In this document: piece by piece, positions 1 to 8,060 of the stretch | Numbering within the stretch: the first letter of the stretch is position 1 | Layout of the letters: each line of letters opens with the position of its first letter | Assembly (NCBI GenBank): GCA_024346835.1 | Contig: AP024867.1 | Location: forward strand, 620,001-684,000 | Direction: 5' to 3' | Source of the DNA: Vibrio comitans | Lineage (GTDB): Bacteria > Pseudomonadota > Gammaproteobacteria > Enterobacterales > Vibrionaceae | Length of the DNA stretch: 64,000 nt | Translations under genes and position numbers: made by a program | The notes under the pieces: model-generated | Databases searched by the model: none | Told to the model about the DNA's origin: nothing | What the model saw: only the letters and a program-made list of their open reading frames with translations

Positions 1-283
1 CAAGACACATCAACAAGATGCCTTCTTGGGTATCTAGGCTATATTCCAATAAAAGAGCGTCAATCATCTGAATTGAACGCTTATCGGCGCGGATCGCTTC
101 AATTAGAGCCGTAGTTTGACGTTTTGTACGCTGCCTTTCCTCTTCAAGAGGTGTTGCTAGCTTTAATAACTCATTCAACCAAGCCGATTCATCCACCATA
201 TACATAGGTGAAATGAGAGACCAAAGCGTCTCTTTCGGTTGGTTAATGAAATCGGGATTTAAAACACTAGATGCTGTAAACAT
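1..283 (-). CDS. putA: Bifunctional proline dehydrogenase / P5C dehydrogenase PutA, N-terminal part (runs off the window)
   Basis: The reverse strand reads MFTASSVLNPDFINQP, then a stretch containing LWSLISPMYMVDESAW and, at the edge, ALLLEYSLDTQEGILL. This is the conserved N-terminus of the long PutA proteins, which oxidise proline to glutamate using FAD and NAD. About 94 codons are present; the catalytic domains lie beyond base 1. The ATG at 283-281 is preceded by a GAGG Shine-Dalgarno at good spacing. The identification is from recall of the family's N-terminal sequence; the dehydrogenase domains cannot be seen here. The gene diverges from btuB. Confidence 0.88.
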   Translation of the reverse strand, partial: MFTASSVLNPDFINQPKETLWSLISPMYMVDESAWLNELLKLATPLEEERQRTKRQTTALIEAIRADKRSIQMIDALLLEYSLDTQEGILLMCL

Positions 284-358
284 TGCTTTTCCTCAGCTCT
301 ATAAAACCACCATGAATTTGGCGACAATCCTACAGAGCAGTACTAGGCAAAGCAAAGA

Positions 359-377
359 ATACGGAACAATGATCAAG
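359..377 (+). promoter_or_regulatory. Isolated RctB-type box between putA and btuB
   Basis: The 19 bases ATACGGAACAATGATCAAG match the box in the rctB promoter (19651-19669) at 18 of 19 positions. The only change restores a Dam site (GATC instead of GATT). The site sits in the putA-btuB intergenic region, about 19 kb from the origin. That RctB binds here is inference. Confidence 0.6.
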
Positions 378-475
378 AGAAGTGTGATTACAGCCGCTTA
401 ACATTACATTTCGTCACATTTAACAACTTTCTCAGGGAACTAGACACCTCCTTTAACACTCTATAGACTCTCCCC

Positions 476-675
476 CGCTGGTGTCATGAAATCAGAGATT
501 TCAGGCTTAAAAGGGAATTTGGTGTGAATCCAAAACTGACGCGCAGCGGTATTTGAGAACGAACGTCTTAAGGGGTAACCCTGCACACTGCAATAACCTA
601 ATTGCGGGAAGTGAGACGCTAGGTTGTAGATAGGAAAATCTACAGTGCTCATTAGTCCGAATACCTGCCAGTAAG
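476..675 (+). ncRNA. Cobalamin (B12) riboswitch in the btuB leader
   Basis: The leader carries the conserved cobalamin-riboswitch blocks in order: AAAAGGGAA then GGTGTGAATCC at about 507-530, the B12 box CTGACGCGCAGCGGTA (about 535-551), GAACGAACG, a CACTGC block, TTGCGGGAAGTGAGACG, and the 3' GTCCGAATACCTGCCAG ending at 671. CTGG at 478-481 can pair with CCAG at 668-671 to close P1. No terminator with a T-run lies between it and btuB, so control of translation initiation is more likely than attenuation. High B12 would switch off the receptor gene. Confidence 0.93.
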
Positions 676-724
676 AAAAACGCAAACATAAACGTTTTTA
701 TAACTACGCGTATTAGGACTCAAA

Positions 725-2578
725 ATGAAAAAATCCATTTTAGCAACAGCTATAGTTTCGCTGTATGCCCCAACACTTTTTGCCCAAGATAGTGAGTCAA
801 CTCAGGTTGATGAAACTATGGTCGTCACAGCCAACCGTTTTGAACAAACTCAAACTTCTGCATTAGCTTCTGTGAGCGTTGTTGAACGCGAACAAATAGA
901 GCAGCTACAAGCTGATAGTGCTTATGATGTTCTAAAAACCTTACCCGGTGTTGAAATCACCTCTCAGGGTACTAAAGCAGCTACAAACAGTGTATTCATC
1001 CGTGGCTCGAACAGTAATCAAACTTTAATTTTGCTTGATGGTGTTCGTTTAAATACAGCTGCTGGTGGTACCGCAAATACTCTAGGTTTGATACCAGCCT
1101 TTGCAATTGAACGAATTGAATTAGTCCGTGGCCCAAGAGCATCAGTTTATGGTGCCGATGCAATTGGCGGGGTTATCAGTATCATAACTAAACCTGCAGA
1201 CGCATCTGTTCATGAATTAACACTAAATGGTGGGTCTAACAATTATCATCAGGAAGCTTGGCGATCTGTTGGAGATATATCTGAATCTACTAAAGGCAAT
1301 TTTGTAGCCAGCAATGAAGGAAGCAAAGGCTATAATATTACAGATCAAAACACCGATAATAAGTATGGATATCAGTCTCAGTTTATCAATGGTGGCATTT
1401 CTACTCAGATAAATAAAAATTGGTCAGCAGGGTTTAACGGAGTTTATCAAAACTACGAAAACCAATATGTATCTTCTCCAACATCTACACCGAACCTTCA
1501 AGAAACTGATGCGTATATTTTGTCTGGCAATGTTGGATATAGTCGTGAAGACTTTAGTTCTTCATTGCAAGTCAACTACTCCAATGAACAACAAAGCGAT
1601 GGTGAGGATAGTCTAAGTGCGCCAGCCGCTTTAATTGAATCAAAAAGGACCTCTGTTCTTTGGGTAAATACCTATAAAGGTATTGATAATTTGGTATTGA
1701 ATGGCGGTGTGGATTACTCATATGAAGAAGCAAGCAATTCAGGGTATTACATTGATTTTTTAGGTAATGTCCAACCAGTTTCGGATTTTGATGAAAATTC
1801 CCGTAACAATACCGGTATATTTGGTACTGTTGCAGTTGAACAATCCTCTGTACTGTTTGAAGCTAGTGTTAGGCATGATGAAAATAGTATGTATGGTGGT
1901 AACACTACGTGGGGACTAGCTGCGGGCTGGAATATAACCGAGCAACTCATGCTCAACGCGAGCTACGGCACAGCTTTTAAAGCACCTGCATTCTTTGATT
2001 TGGCGACTAATCCAGACCTAAAACCAGAAGAATCTGAATCTTATGAAGTTGGGTTGGCGGGTTACTACTCTTTTCTTACTTGGAACCTTACTGCCTATCA
2101 AAATAATATAGAAAATCTTTTTACGTGGGTAAGCAACTCCACTCCACCTAATTACGGCAGCTTAGAAAATATTAATGAAGCTGAGATAAAAGGCATAGAA
2201 TTGTCTTTAGATTTCGATACTGGCCCAGTTACACACACATTAGTTGGCGATTGGAAAGATCCTCAAGACAAAACAACAGGCGAACAACTAATACGTAGAG
2301 CAAAACAAAACTACAAATGGATAATGAACTACGGATATGAAGCTCTCAATCTGTCACTTTCTACCATTTATACTGGAGAGCGACCAGATGCAAACGGTAC
2401 TTTGGACTCATACGTTACAATTGACGTGGCTGCTAGTTATCATATCACTGACAATCTGCTGGCCAAGCTAAAAGTCGACAACCTTTTAGATGAAGATTAT
2501 GAGACATCAGAAGGTTTTGGCTTTAACTATGTCGGACCTGAGCGCAGTTACTACGCAGGCATTGACTACCGCTTCTAA
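725..2578 (+). CDS. btuB: TonB-dependent vitamin B12 outer-membrane receptor BtuB
   Basis: A 617-residue protein with a signal peptide ending in TLFAQ, followed by a TonB box (DETMVVTA, residues about 29-36). Next comes a plug domain (VFIRGSNSNQTLILLDGVRL, YGADAIGGVISI) and a 22-strand-type barrel ending in YYAGIDYRF with the C-terminal aromatic residue typical of outer-membrane barrels. It takes up cobalamin across the outer membrane using TonB energy. The length matches BtuB (about 610). The cobalamin riboswitch directly upstream settles the substrate. The ATG at 725 follows an AGGA at good spacing. A perfect terminator follows; no btuC/D/F genes are next to it. Confidence 0.95.
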   Translation: MKKSILATAIVSLYAPTLFAQDSESTQVDETMVVTANRFEQTQTSALASVSVVEREQIEQLQADSAYDVLKTLPGVEITSQGTKAATNSVFIRGSNSNQTLILLDGVRLNTAAGGTANTLGLIPAFAIERIELVRGPRASVYGADAIGGVISIITKPADASVHELTLNGGSNNYHQEAWRSVGDISESTKGNFVASNEGSKGYNITDQNTDNKYGYQSQFINGGISTQINKNWSAGFNGVYQNYENQYVSSPTSTPNLQETDAYILSGNVGYSREDFSSSLQVNYSNEQQSDGEDSLSAPAALIESKRTSVLWVNTYKGIDNLVLNGGVDYSYEEASNSGYYIDFLGNVQPVSDFDENSRNNTGIFGTVAVEQSSVLFEASVRHDENSMYGGNTTWGLAAGWNITEQLMLNASYGTAFKAPAFFDLATNPDLKPEESESYEVGLAGYYSFLTWNLTAYQNNIENLFTWVSNSTPPNYGSLENINEAEIKGIELSLDFDTGPVTHTLVGDWKDPQDKTTGEQLIRRAKQNYKWIMNYGYEALNLSLSTIYTGERPDANGTLDSYVTIDVAASYHITDNLLAKLKVDNLLDEDYETSEGFGFNYVGPERSYYAGIDYRF

Positions 2579-2593
2579 TACTTGTTAGCGCAA

Positions 2594-2630
2594 TACAAAA
2601 AATCCCGACATTCGTGTCGGGATTTTTGTA
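2594..2630. terminator. Bidirectional intrinsic terminator after btuB
   Basis: A 10-bp perfect stem AATCCCGACA/TGTCGGGATT closes on a TTCG tetraloop (2601-2624). It is flanked by an A-run on the left and a T-run on the right, so it can end transcripts from btuB and from the convergent ACT-domain gene. Confidence 0.93.
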
Positions 2631-2651
2631 TCTGGTACTTCAAGAATAGTT

Positions 2652-3047
2652 TTATTCAGCAAACTCATTTAGAGCCAGAAGTGCCAGTTCAGCTTTGGCG
2701 GCCGGAACAAAAATATGGTCATGGTAATAGGCAGCTACCACATTGGCGCTGATATCCTTTGCAGCCAATTTAGTTGAAACAGCTGCAGTTAGTCCCACAG
2801 CTTCAAGACTTGAATGCACAGTCAATGTTATCATTCGAAAGGAGCCATCAAATGACAATTGCTTCTGATCGGCAAGCCCTCTCTCTAGTATCAAAGTTAA
2901 GCCTTCTGGCTCTATGAAGGTGCCTACTGGGTTAAGCTCAATATAGTCTTGCAAATCGCCCTTCACAGTACAAAAGACAAACTCACCTTCCTGTAAATGT
3001 GGTTTCATTGACTTAAGAAGTTGATCTAACTCTTTGATTCCTGACAT
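2652..3047 (-). CDS. ACT domain-containing protein (DUF2241/ACT_7 type)
   Basis: 131 residues. The N-terminal half (GIKELDQLLKSMKPHLQEGEFVFCTV) and the C-terminal half (TLTVHSSLEAVGLTAAVSTKLA then ANVVAAYYHDHIFVP) match the small stand-alone ACT-domain proteins common in proteobacteria. ACT domains usually bind amino acids or other small ligands; the ligand of this family is not established. The protein has no signal peptide, so it is cytoplasmic. It lies downstream of pdxH on the same strand across a 58-bp gap that holds a parS2 motif. Confidence 0.8.
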   Translation of the reverse strand: MSGIKELDQLLKSMKPHLQEGEFVFCTVKGDLQDYIELNPVGTFIEPEGLTLILERGLADQKQLSFDGSFRMITLTVHSSLEAVGLTAAVSTKLAAKDISANVVAAYYHDHIFVPAAKAELALLALNEFAE

Positions 3048-3091
3048 TGTCTTTCCTTACTTTTCTCGTTACCCAGTTTCTTACAGCGTAG

Positions 3092-3106
3092 CTTTACAGT
3101 GTAAAT
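3092..3106. promoter_or_regulatory. parS2 centromere site 1
   Basis: TTTACAGTGTAAA at 3093-3105 is a perfect match to the Vibrio chromosome II ParB2-binding consensus nTTTACAnTGTAAAn. It touches the last base of the pdxH stop codon. Confidence 0.85.
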
Positions 3107-3744
3107 CAAGGCGCTAGGCGTTCAATTTCCCATTCCGATGTTTCATCTGCTGTGTAAACGAATCTATCGTGCAGGCGATTCGCACCACCCTGCCAAAACT
3201 CAATAGATTCAATCTTTACTCGATACCCGCCCCAGAAAGATGGCATTGGGATCTCGCCATCTGCAAATTTCTTCTTAAGCTCTAGGAACTTACCTTCCAA
3301 AATACCTCGCGCAGAGATACGTGAACTTTGTTTACTCGCAATAGCGGCAAGCTGGCTTTCTTTTGGACGAGACGTAAAGTACTTAAAGTTTTCTGCTGCA
3401 GTGAGTTTCTCTGCCACACCAGTAACATGAACCTGACGCTCTAGTGGGTGCCAAGGAAAATGAAGACTGATTCGATTGTTCTCTTGTAGCTGTATCGCCT
3501 TGCGGCTTCCAAGGTTTGTGTAAAACACAAAGCCACGGTCATCCAAGCTCTTAAGCAAAACAATTCTCTGATAAGGTTGGCCACGCTCATCAACCGTCGC
3601 CACTGTCATTGCAGTTGGGTCTGTAAGCTGAGCCTCGATAGCTTGTTCTAACCATAAATTAAACTGATCAACAGGGTTTGCTTTCAAATCCTTTCTGCGA
3701 AGACCACCTAAGGTATAGTCTCGACGAATATCCGTTAACTTCAT
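3106..3744 (-). CDS. pdxH: Pyridoxamine 5'-phosphate oxidase
   Basis: 212 residues, the usual PdxH length. It oxidises pyridoxamine or pyridoxine 5'-phosphate to pyridoxal 5'-phosphate with FMN and O2. Visible signatures are the N-terminal [16 protein letters not shown], the FMN-binding [24 protein letters not shown], and the C-terminal [26 protein letters not shown], which is the PROSITE-type PdxH signature. A GAGG Shine-Dalgarno precedes the ATG. The gene is probably monocistronic or co-transcribed with the ACT-domain gene. Confidence 0.96.
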   Translation of the reverse strand: MKLTDIRRDYTLGGLRRKDLKANPVDQFNLWLEQAIEAQLTDPTAMTVATVDERGQPYQRIVLLKSLDDRGFVFYTNLGSRKAIQLQENNRISLHFPWHPLERQVHVTGVAEKLTAAENFKYFTSRPKESQLAAIASKQSSRISARGILEGKFLELKKKFADGEIPMPSFWGGYRVKIESIEFWQGGANRLHDRFVYTADETSEWEIERLAP

Positions 3745-4091
3745 TTCACATCCTCAAATCGATTTTGCTAAATTCTGCGCCCCAACGCCAAAGAACTCAA
3801 GAGGGTTTTTAATTGAAACCACCATCATACGGCGGTAAATCTCTATTCTTGCCATTTAAATAACGAACAGCTACCACAGCAATCTCGCAATCAAAAAATT
3901 CATTCATAAATTCAATAACCTACTACACCTAATAAGTTGTAAATACATGGTAAATGAAATGGTCATATACTTAACATCAACAACAAATAAGAATACTATA
4001 GAGTAAACGCTCCTTTTATCTCAGCGCGTTTACGTAAGACCCGTTATAGAATCAATTTTCCTCGTTCACTCAATGCGCAAATGGATGGCCT
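3745..4091. other. Intergenic region between divergent pdxH and the lap-type operon
   Basis: 347 bases without a coding signal. The left end holds the pdxH Shine-Dalgarno; the right half is AT-rich and must hold the promoter of the lap-type operon. I see no convincing operator or strong inverted repeat. Confidence 0.5.
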
Positions 4092-5483
4092 ATGAGTCAA
4101 GAGAAGCTTAAAAATCTCGGTCGCACCGAGTTAGAGTATGTGGATGATAAAACCGCAGCTTTGCTTTTAAACACCCCTTCAAACGCTAGATTACTGCTCT
4201 GGTTCGTTCTTTTATTTTTCAGTTGCGCTATCGGTTGGGCTAGTTGGGCTGAATTAGACAAAGTCACCGTAGGTAGTGGCAAGGTTATCCCTTCTAGTCA
4301 ATTGCAGGTGGTGCAAAACCTAGAGGGTGGTCTAGTTAAAGAGATTCTCGTAAGAGAAGGTCAACAGGTCACTCAAGGACAACAACTTCTGCTTATTGAC
4401 GACACTCGCTTTCAATCTGACTTTCGTGAGCGTGAACAGCAGATTTACAACCTAACCGCAAAGGTTCTACAACTGTCAGCATCGGTAGCCAGTATTGAAG
4501 TTATAGAGAATGTCACTCTAAGAAATTGGCGTAATAGCGTCACTATTAGTACAGATAAGCTCGTCTATCCGGCCAATTTTGAAGAAACTCAACCTAGGTT
4601 GGCCGCTAGACAACGCGCTGAATATCGCCAAGATCTTAATGATCTTAGAAATCAGTTGAGAGTATTAGATCAACAAGTTGATCAGAAAATTCAAGATCTT
4701 AATGAAGTAAGAAGCCGGATCTCTAACCTTCAGCAGGGCTATGACTTTGCTCAGAAAGAGTATGAGCTTATGGCGCCACTAGCCGAAGAAGGCATAGTAC
4801 CGCAAATCGAGTTCATTAAGCTGAAACGACAAGTCAACGACACTAAACGCGAGCTAGACTCTGCTCGAGGGCGTGTACCTGTGCTTAACGCGGCAATCAG
4901 AGAGGCGCTACTTAGCCGTGTAGATGCAGCGTTAGGCTTTCGCTCTGAACAGCAAGAGAAGCTTAACCTTAGCCAAGATGAGCTTTCAGCGATTACACAA
5001 AGTACCGTCGGTCTAGAAGATAGAGTTGACCGCACTATTGTCACATCTCCCGTAACAGGCACCATCAAGAAGCTTCACACCAATACCGTAGGTGGAGTGA
5101 TACAGCCGGGGATGGATCTTGTCGAGATTGTGCCTACTGAAGATATACTGGTGGTAGAAGCTGAGATCGCCCCTCAAGATATTGCTTTCCTGCGCCCTGG
5201 CCTTCTCGCCATCGTTAAATTTAGTGCTTACGACTTTACCAAATACGGCGGGCTTGTCGGCCGCTTAGAGCACATCAGTGCGGATACCATTCAAGATGAA
5301 GAAGGAAATAGTTTTTATTTAGTTCGAGTTCATACCGATCAAACCGGTTTTGGTAGTGACGGAGAGTTGCCAATTATCCCAGGTATGACGGCGTCTGTTG
5401 ACATCATCACAGGTAAACGGACCGTACTCGACTATTTGCTTAAGCCTGTTTTAAGCGCCAAAGGGCGCGCCCTGCGTGAATAA
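4092..5483 (+). CDS. lapC: Type I secretion membrane-fusion protein, HlyD family (LapC-like)
   Basis: 463 residues. There is a short cytoplasmic N-terminus, one transmembrane helix (about 33-53, LLLWFVLLFFSCAIGWASW), a lipoyl-like half (GGLVKEILVREGQQVTQGQQLLLID), a long coiled-coil hairpin (about 110-290), then the second lipoyl half and the C-terminal beta-barrel typical of HlyD (TSPVTGTIKKLHTNTVGGVIQPG). It bridges the inner-membrane ABC exporter and an outer-membrane TolC-type channel. It is the first gene of a tight four-gene operon with lapG, lapD and lapB homologues. No TolC/LapE gene is in this operon. Confidence 0.88.
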   Translation: MSQEKLKNLGRTELEYVDDKTAALLLNTPSNARLLLWFVLLFFSCAIGWASWAELDKVTVGSGKVIPSSQLQVVQNLEGGLVKEILVREGQQVTQGQQLLLIDDTRFQSDFREREQQIYNLTAKVLQLSASVASIEVIENVTLRNWRNSVTISTDKLVYPANFEETQPRLAARQRAEYRQDLNDLRNQLRVLDQQVDQKIQDLNEVRSRISNLQQGYDFAQKEYELMAPLAEEGIVPQIEFIKLKRQVNDTKRELDSARGRVPVLNAAIREALLSRVDAALGFRSEQQEKLNLSQDELSAITQSTVGLEDRVDRTIVTSPVTGTIKKLHTNTVGGVIQPGMDLVEIVPTEDILVVEAEIAPQDIAFLRPGLLAIVKFSAYDFTKYGGLVGRLEHISADTIQDEEGNSFYLVRVHTDQTGFGSDGELPIIPGMTASVDIITGKRTVLDYLLKPVLSAKGRALRE

Positions 5484-5488
5484 TTAAA

Positions 5489-6157
5489 ATGATTAGACCC
5501 TTAATCATTTCACTTCTTGCAGGGACTCTTACATTTAGCGTTTCCGCACTCAATAAAGAAGAACTGCTGTGGAAGACTAAGGTTGAGGCAGCCTACGGAG
5601 AGCGAGCTGGAAAGCGAGTGGTTGCATGGCGTAACGCCGTGGCAAATGCCGCAGGTAAGCCTGAACTAGAGCAGTTAAAGCTCATCAACGACTTCTTCAA
5701 TCAATTCATGTTTGTTGACGATATCCATCTGTGGGGAAAAAAGGATTACTGGGCAACTCCTATGGAGTTTGTTGGTGTGGGCGCAGGAGACTGTGAAGAC
5801 TTCACTATAGCCAAATACTTCAGCCTACTAGAGCTTGGTATAGATGAAAACAAGCTGAGGCTCATCTACGGCAAAGCCGTTGAATACAACCAGTTTCATA
5901 TGGTGGTTGCCTACTACCCCACTCCAAACTCTGTTCCCCTTGTTCTAGATAATTTGGATTTTCGGATTCTTCCCGCTTCTCAGCGCCCCGACATTGTACC
6001 TATTTATAGTTTTAACGGTGACCACTTGTGGCTCGCTAAAGAAAGTATCCAAGGAAAAGTGGCTGGAAAGTCTTCTCGATTAAGCTTGTGGAATCAAGTT
6101 CGAGAACGACAAAAAAAGCTCGTGTTAAACCAGCCTTTGGTCAATTTGGACGAATAA
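5489..6157 (+). CDS. lapG: Periplasmic LapG-type cysteine protease (BTLCP family)
   Basis: 222 residues with a signal peptide (about 1-20). The bacterial transglutaminase-like cysteine protease triad is visible as Cys102 (GDCEDF), His137 (NQFHMVVAYY) and Asp154 (LVLDNLD). In the Lap system LapG cuts the N-terminal retention region of a giant type I-secreted adhesin and releases it from the cell; LapD sequesters LapG when c-di-GMP is high. Acidic residues around the catalytic Cys fit the calcium-dependent family. It starts 5 bases after lapC. The target adhesin is not in this window. Confidence 0.9.
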   Translation: MIRPLIISLLAGTLTFSVSALNKEELLWKTKVEAAYGERAGKRVVAWRNAVANAAGKPELEQLKLINDFFNQFMFVDDIHLWGKKDYWATPMEFVGVGAGDCEDFTIAKYFSLLELGIDENKLRLIYGKAVEYNQFHMVVAYYPTPNSVPLVLDNLDFRILPASQRPDIVPIYSFNGDHLWLAKESIQGKVAGKSSRLSLWNQVRERQKKLVLNQPLVNLDE

Positions 6158-6161
6158 TATT

Positions 6162-8060
6162 ATGACACTATATAGAAAACTGCTTATCAGTATCTCAATT
6201 ACCTTCAGTTTATTGTTTGTGGGCTTGTTCTACGTTGATTATCACCAATCTCGTCAATTCATTGCACAGAAGCAATTTTCTGAGGTGAAGAATGCCATCA
6301 ATACCGTAGGCCTCGCTCTCTCCCCTTACCTAGAAGACAATGACCCTGTCGCCGTGGAAACCGCAGTCAATGCTCTATTTGATGGGAGTTCTTTTTCTTC
6401 TGTTAGAGTCGTAATGCTACAAACGGGTGATGAGATATTAAGAAGCTATCCAATTAGAGGCGATAACGCGCCTAAGTGGTTGGTAGAGTTAGATGTTTTT
6501 CAAACTATTCACGAGAAACGTGTGGTGACCAGTGGATGGTTACAGCTCGCTGAAATAGAAATAATTAGTCACCCTGGTGTTGCTTATGCGGCTCTTTGGA
6601 GAAATATGGAATTCACCTTTGGTGTGGGTATCGCAGCCTTTATTTTCTCTTTATTGCTCATCAGTTACTTCGTCAAACGCTCTCTTGAACCACTAAATCA
6701 GCTTTCAGGCGCAGCAACACAAATTGCTAATAGAGATTTCAACATTTCCCTAAACAAGCCTGAAACTCAAGATCTAGTCCCTGTATTTAACGCATTTGAA
6801 TCTATGGTAGTGCGCATCAAAGCGTTTGTTGAAGAACAAACCAGACAAGCCGATATTCTGCGCATTCAAGCCTTTATCGATAAGCCGTCCACACTGGGCA
6901 ATCGAAATTACTTTATCAGTCAACTTGAGTCGAAAAAATCTGAAGGGCAAACGCTGGTAATCGCTATTATCCGTTACGACGAGGCGACCCAAGCAAAGGC
7001 AAGGCATGACTTTGAAGCAATAACAGAGCTCATGCAGCGCGTTGGTCCTGCGCTTAAAACGTTGACCAACGACAGTTCCATAGTGTGTGCTCGGTTGTTA
7101 GACGACGAAGTGGGTGTCATAGCGCCTTATGAAGATGAACAGCAGTTAAGTGATCTTTTAGCCAATCTATCCAACCTATCTAAGTCTGCCAATGAGACTA
7201 AGTTTGAGATTGGTGGTGTCATTACTGACGGTTTCCCGGACTCTAAATCAATTCTAAGCTCCGTAGATATCTCTTTAACCAAAGCAAAAATGGAACCAAG
7301 CAATCAATATATCCACAATCAAAACAAAGGCTTATCCCTTACAACCACACAATGGATAGAGTTAGTAGAAAGTGCAATGTCGCGCAATGCGGTGATGACC
7401 AAGTCGCAACTGGTGAAAGGGATTGCCAGTGATGCTTATCATCGAGAAATTTTTTCGGGCATTGAATATGAAGGTAGCTATACACCTGCGGTGATGTTCC
7501 TTGCGCCTATGGAGAAACAAAACAAAGCACATCTTTACGATCAGTACATTATCGAAAGCATGATCAAGGAACTGAGCAATGATAATTCACCCGTTCCTGT
7601 TGCTATAAACCTAGCCCCAACCACGGTAACGTCACCCGAATTCATTACATGGTTAGAAGCTCAACTTCAGAAGTACCCTCAATTTGCCGCTTATCTGCAT
7701 TTTGAATTGCATGAAGCAGTGTTCATCTACCACAAAGAGATGACTAGACTATTGGTTTCTACCATTCGTCGCAATGGCGCTAAATTTGGCGTGGATAACT
7801 ATGCTCACCACCTGCAATCTCTAGATTACTTACAAGAATTCTCACCGGATTACGTCAAGTTAGACTACTTATTTACTCTGAACCTAAATGATGAAAAGAC
7901 CACAGAAACCTTATCTTCCGTCGCCAAACTCGCTCACGATATTGGCGCATTTGTCATAGCCACAAGAGTAGAAAACCAAAAACAAATTAATAAGTTAGCC
8001 ATGCACAATGTTAACGGACTGCAAGGCTTCGCTATTGATACCAAGGATGACAATGAATGA
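6162..8060 (+). CDS. lapD: LapD-like c-di-GMP receptor with degenerate GGDEF and EAL domains
   Basis: 632 residues. Order: transmembrane helix (about 8-25), periplasmic LapD/MoxY-type sensor domain (about 26-150), second transmembrane helix (about 152-170), HAMP, degenerate GGDEF, degenerate EAL. The GGDEF motif is replaced (ARLLDDEVGVIAP region). In the EAL domain the metal-binding DDFG-type motif reads VDNYAHH, and the ExxE-type segment reads FELHEA. Both domains are therefore expected to bind but not make or break c-di-GMP. It would sequester LapG at the membrane when c-di-GMP is high. It overlaps the next gene by 4 bases. Confidence 0.9.
   Translation: MTLYRKLLISISITFSLLFVGLFYVDYHQSRQFIAQKQFSEVKNAINTVGLALSPYLEDNDPVAVETAVNALFDGSSFSSVRVVMLQTGDEILRSYPIRGDNAPKWLVELDVFQTIHEKRVVTSGWLQLAEIEIISHPGVAYAALWRNMEFTFGVGIAAFIFSLLLISYFVKRSLEPLNQLSGAATQIANRDFNISLNKPETQDLVPVFNAFESMVVRIKAFVEEQTRQADILRIQAFIDKPSTLGNRNYFISQLESKKSEGQTLVIAIIRYDEATQAKARHDFEAITELMQRVGPALKTLTNDSSIVCARLLDDEVGVIAPYEDEQQLSDLLANLSNLSKSANETKFEIGGVITDGFPDSKSILSSVDISLTKAKMEPSNQYIHNQNKGLSLTTTQWIELVESAMSRNAVMTKSQLVKGIASDAYHREIFSGIEYEGSYTPAVMFLAPMEKQNKAHLYDQYIIESMIKELSNDNSPVPVAINLAPTTVTSPEFITWLEAQLQKYPQFAAYLHFELHEAVFIYHKEMTRLLVSTIRRNGAKFGVDNYAHHLQSLDYLQEFSPDYVKLDYLFTLNLNDEKTTETLSSVAKLAHDIGAFVIATRVENQKQINKLAMHNVNGLQGFAIDTKDDNE

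Noticed and set aside
213..401. 62-codon open frame on the plus strand before btuB
   Set aside because: It overlaps the start of putA in antisense, has no Shine-Dalgarno and no protein-like composition.
7556..7570. AGCATGATCAAGG inside lapD, similar to an RctB box
   Set aside because: It differs from the full box and is explained by the codons of SMIKEL; treated as chance.
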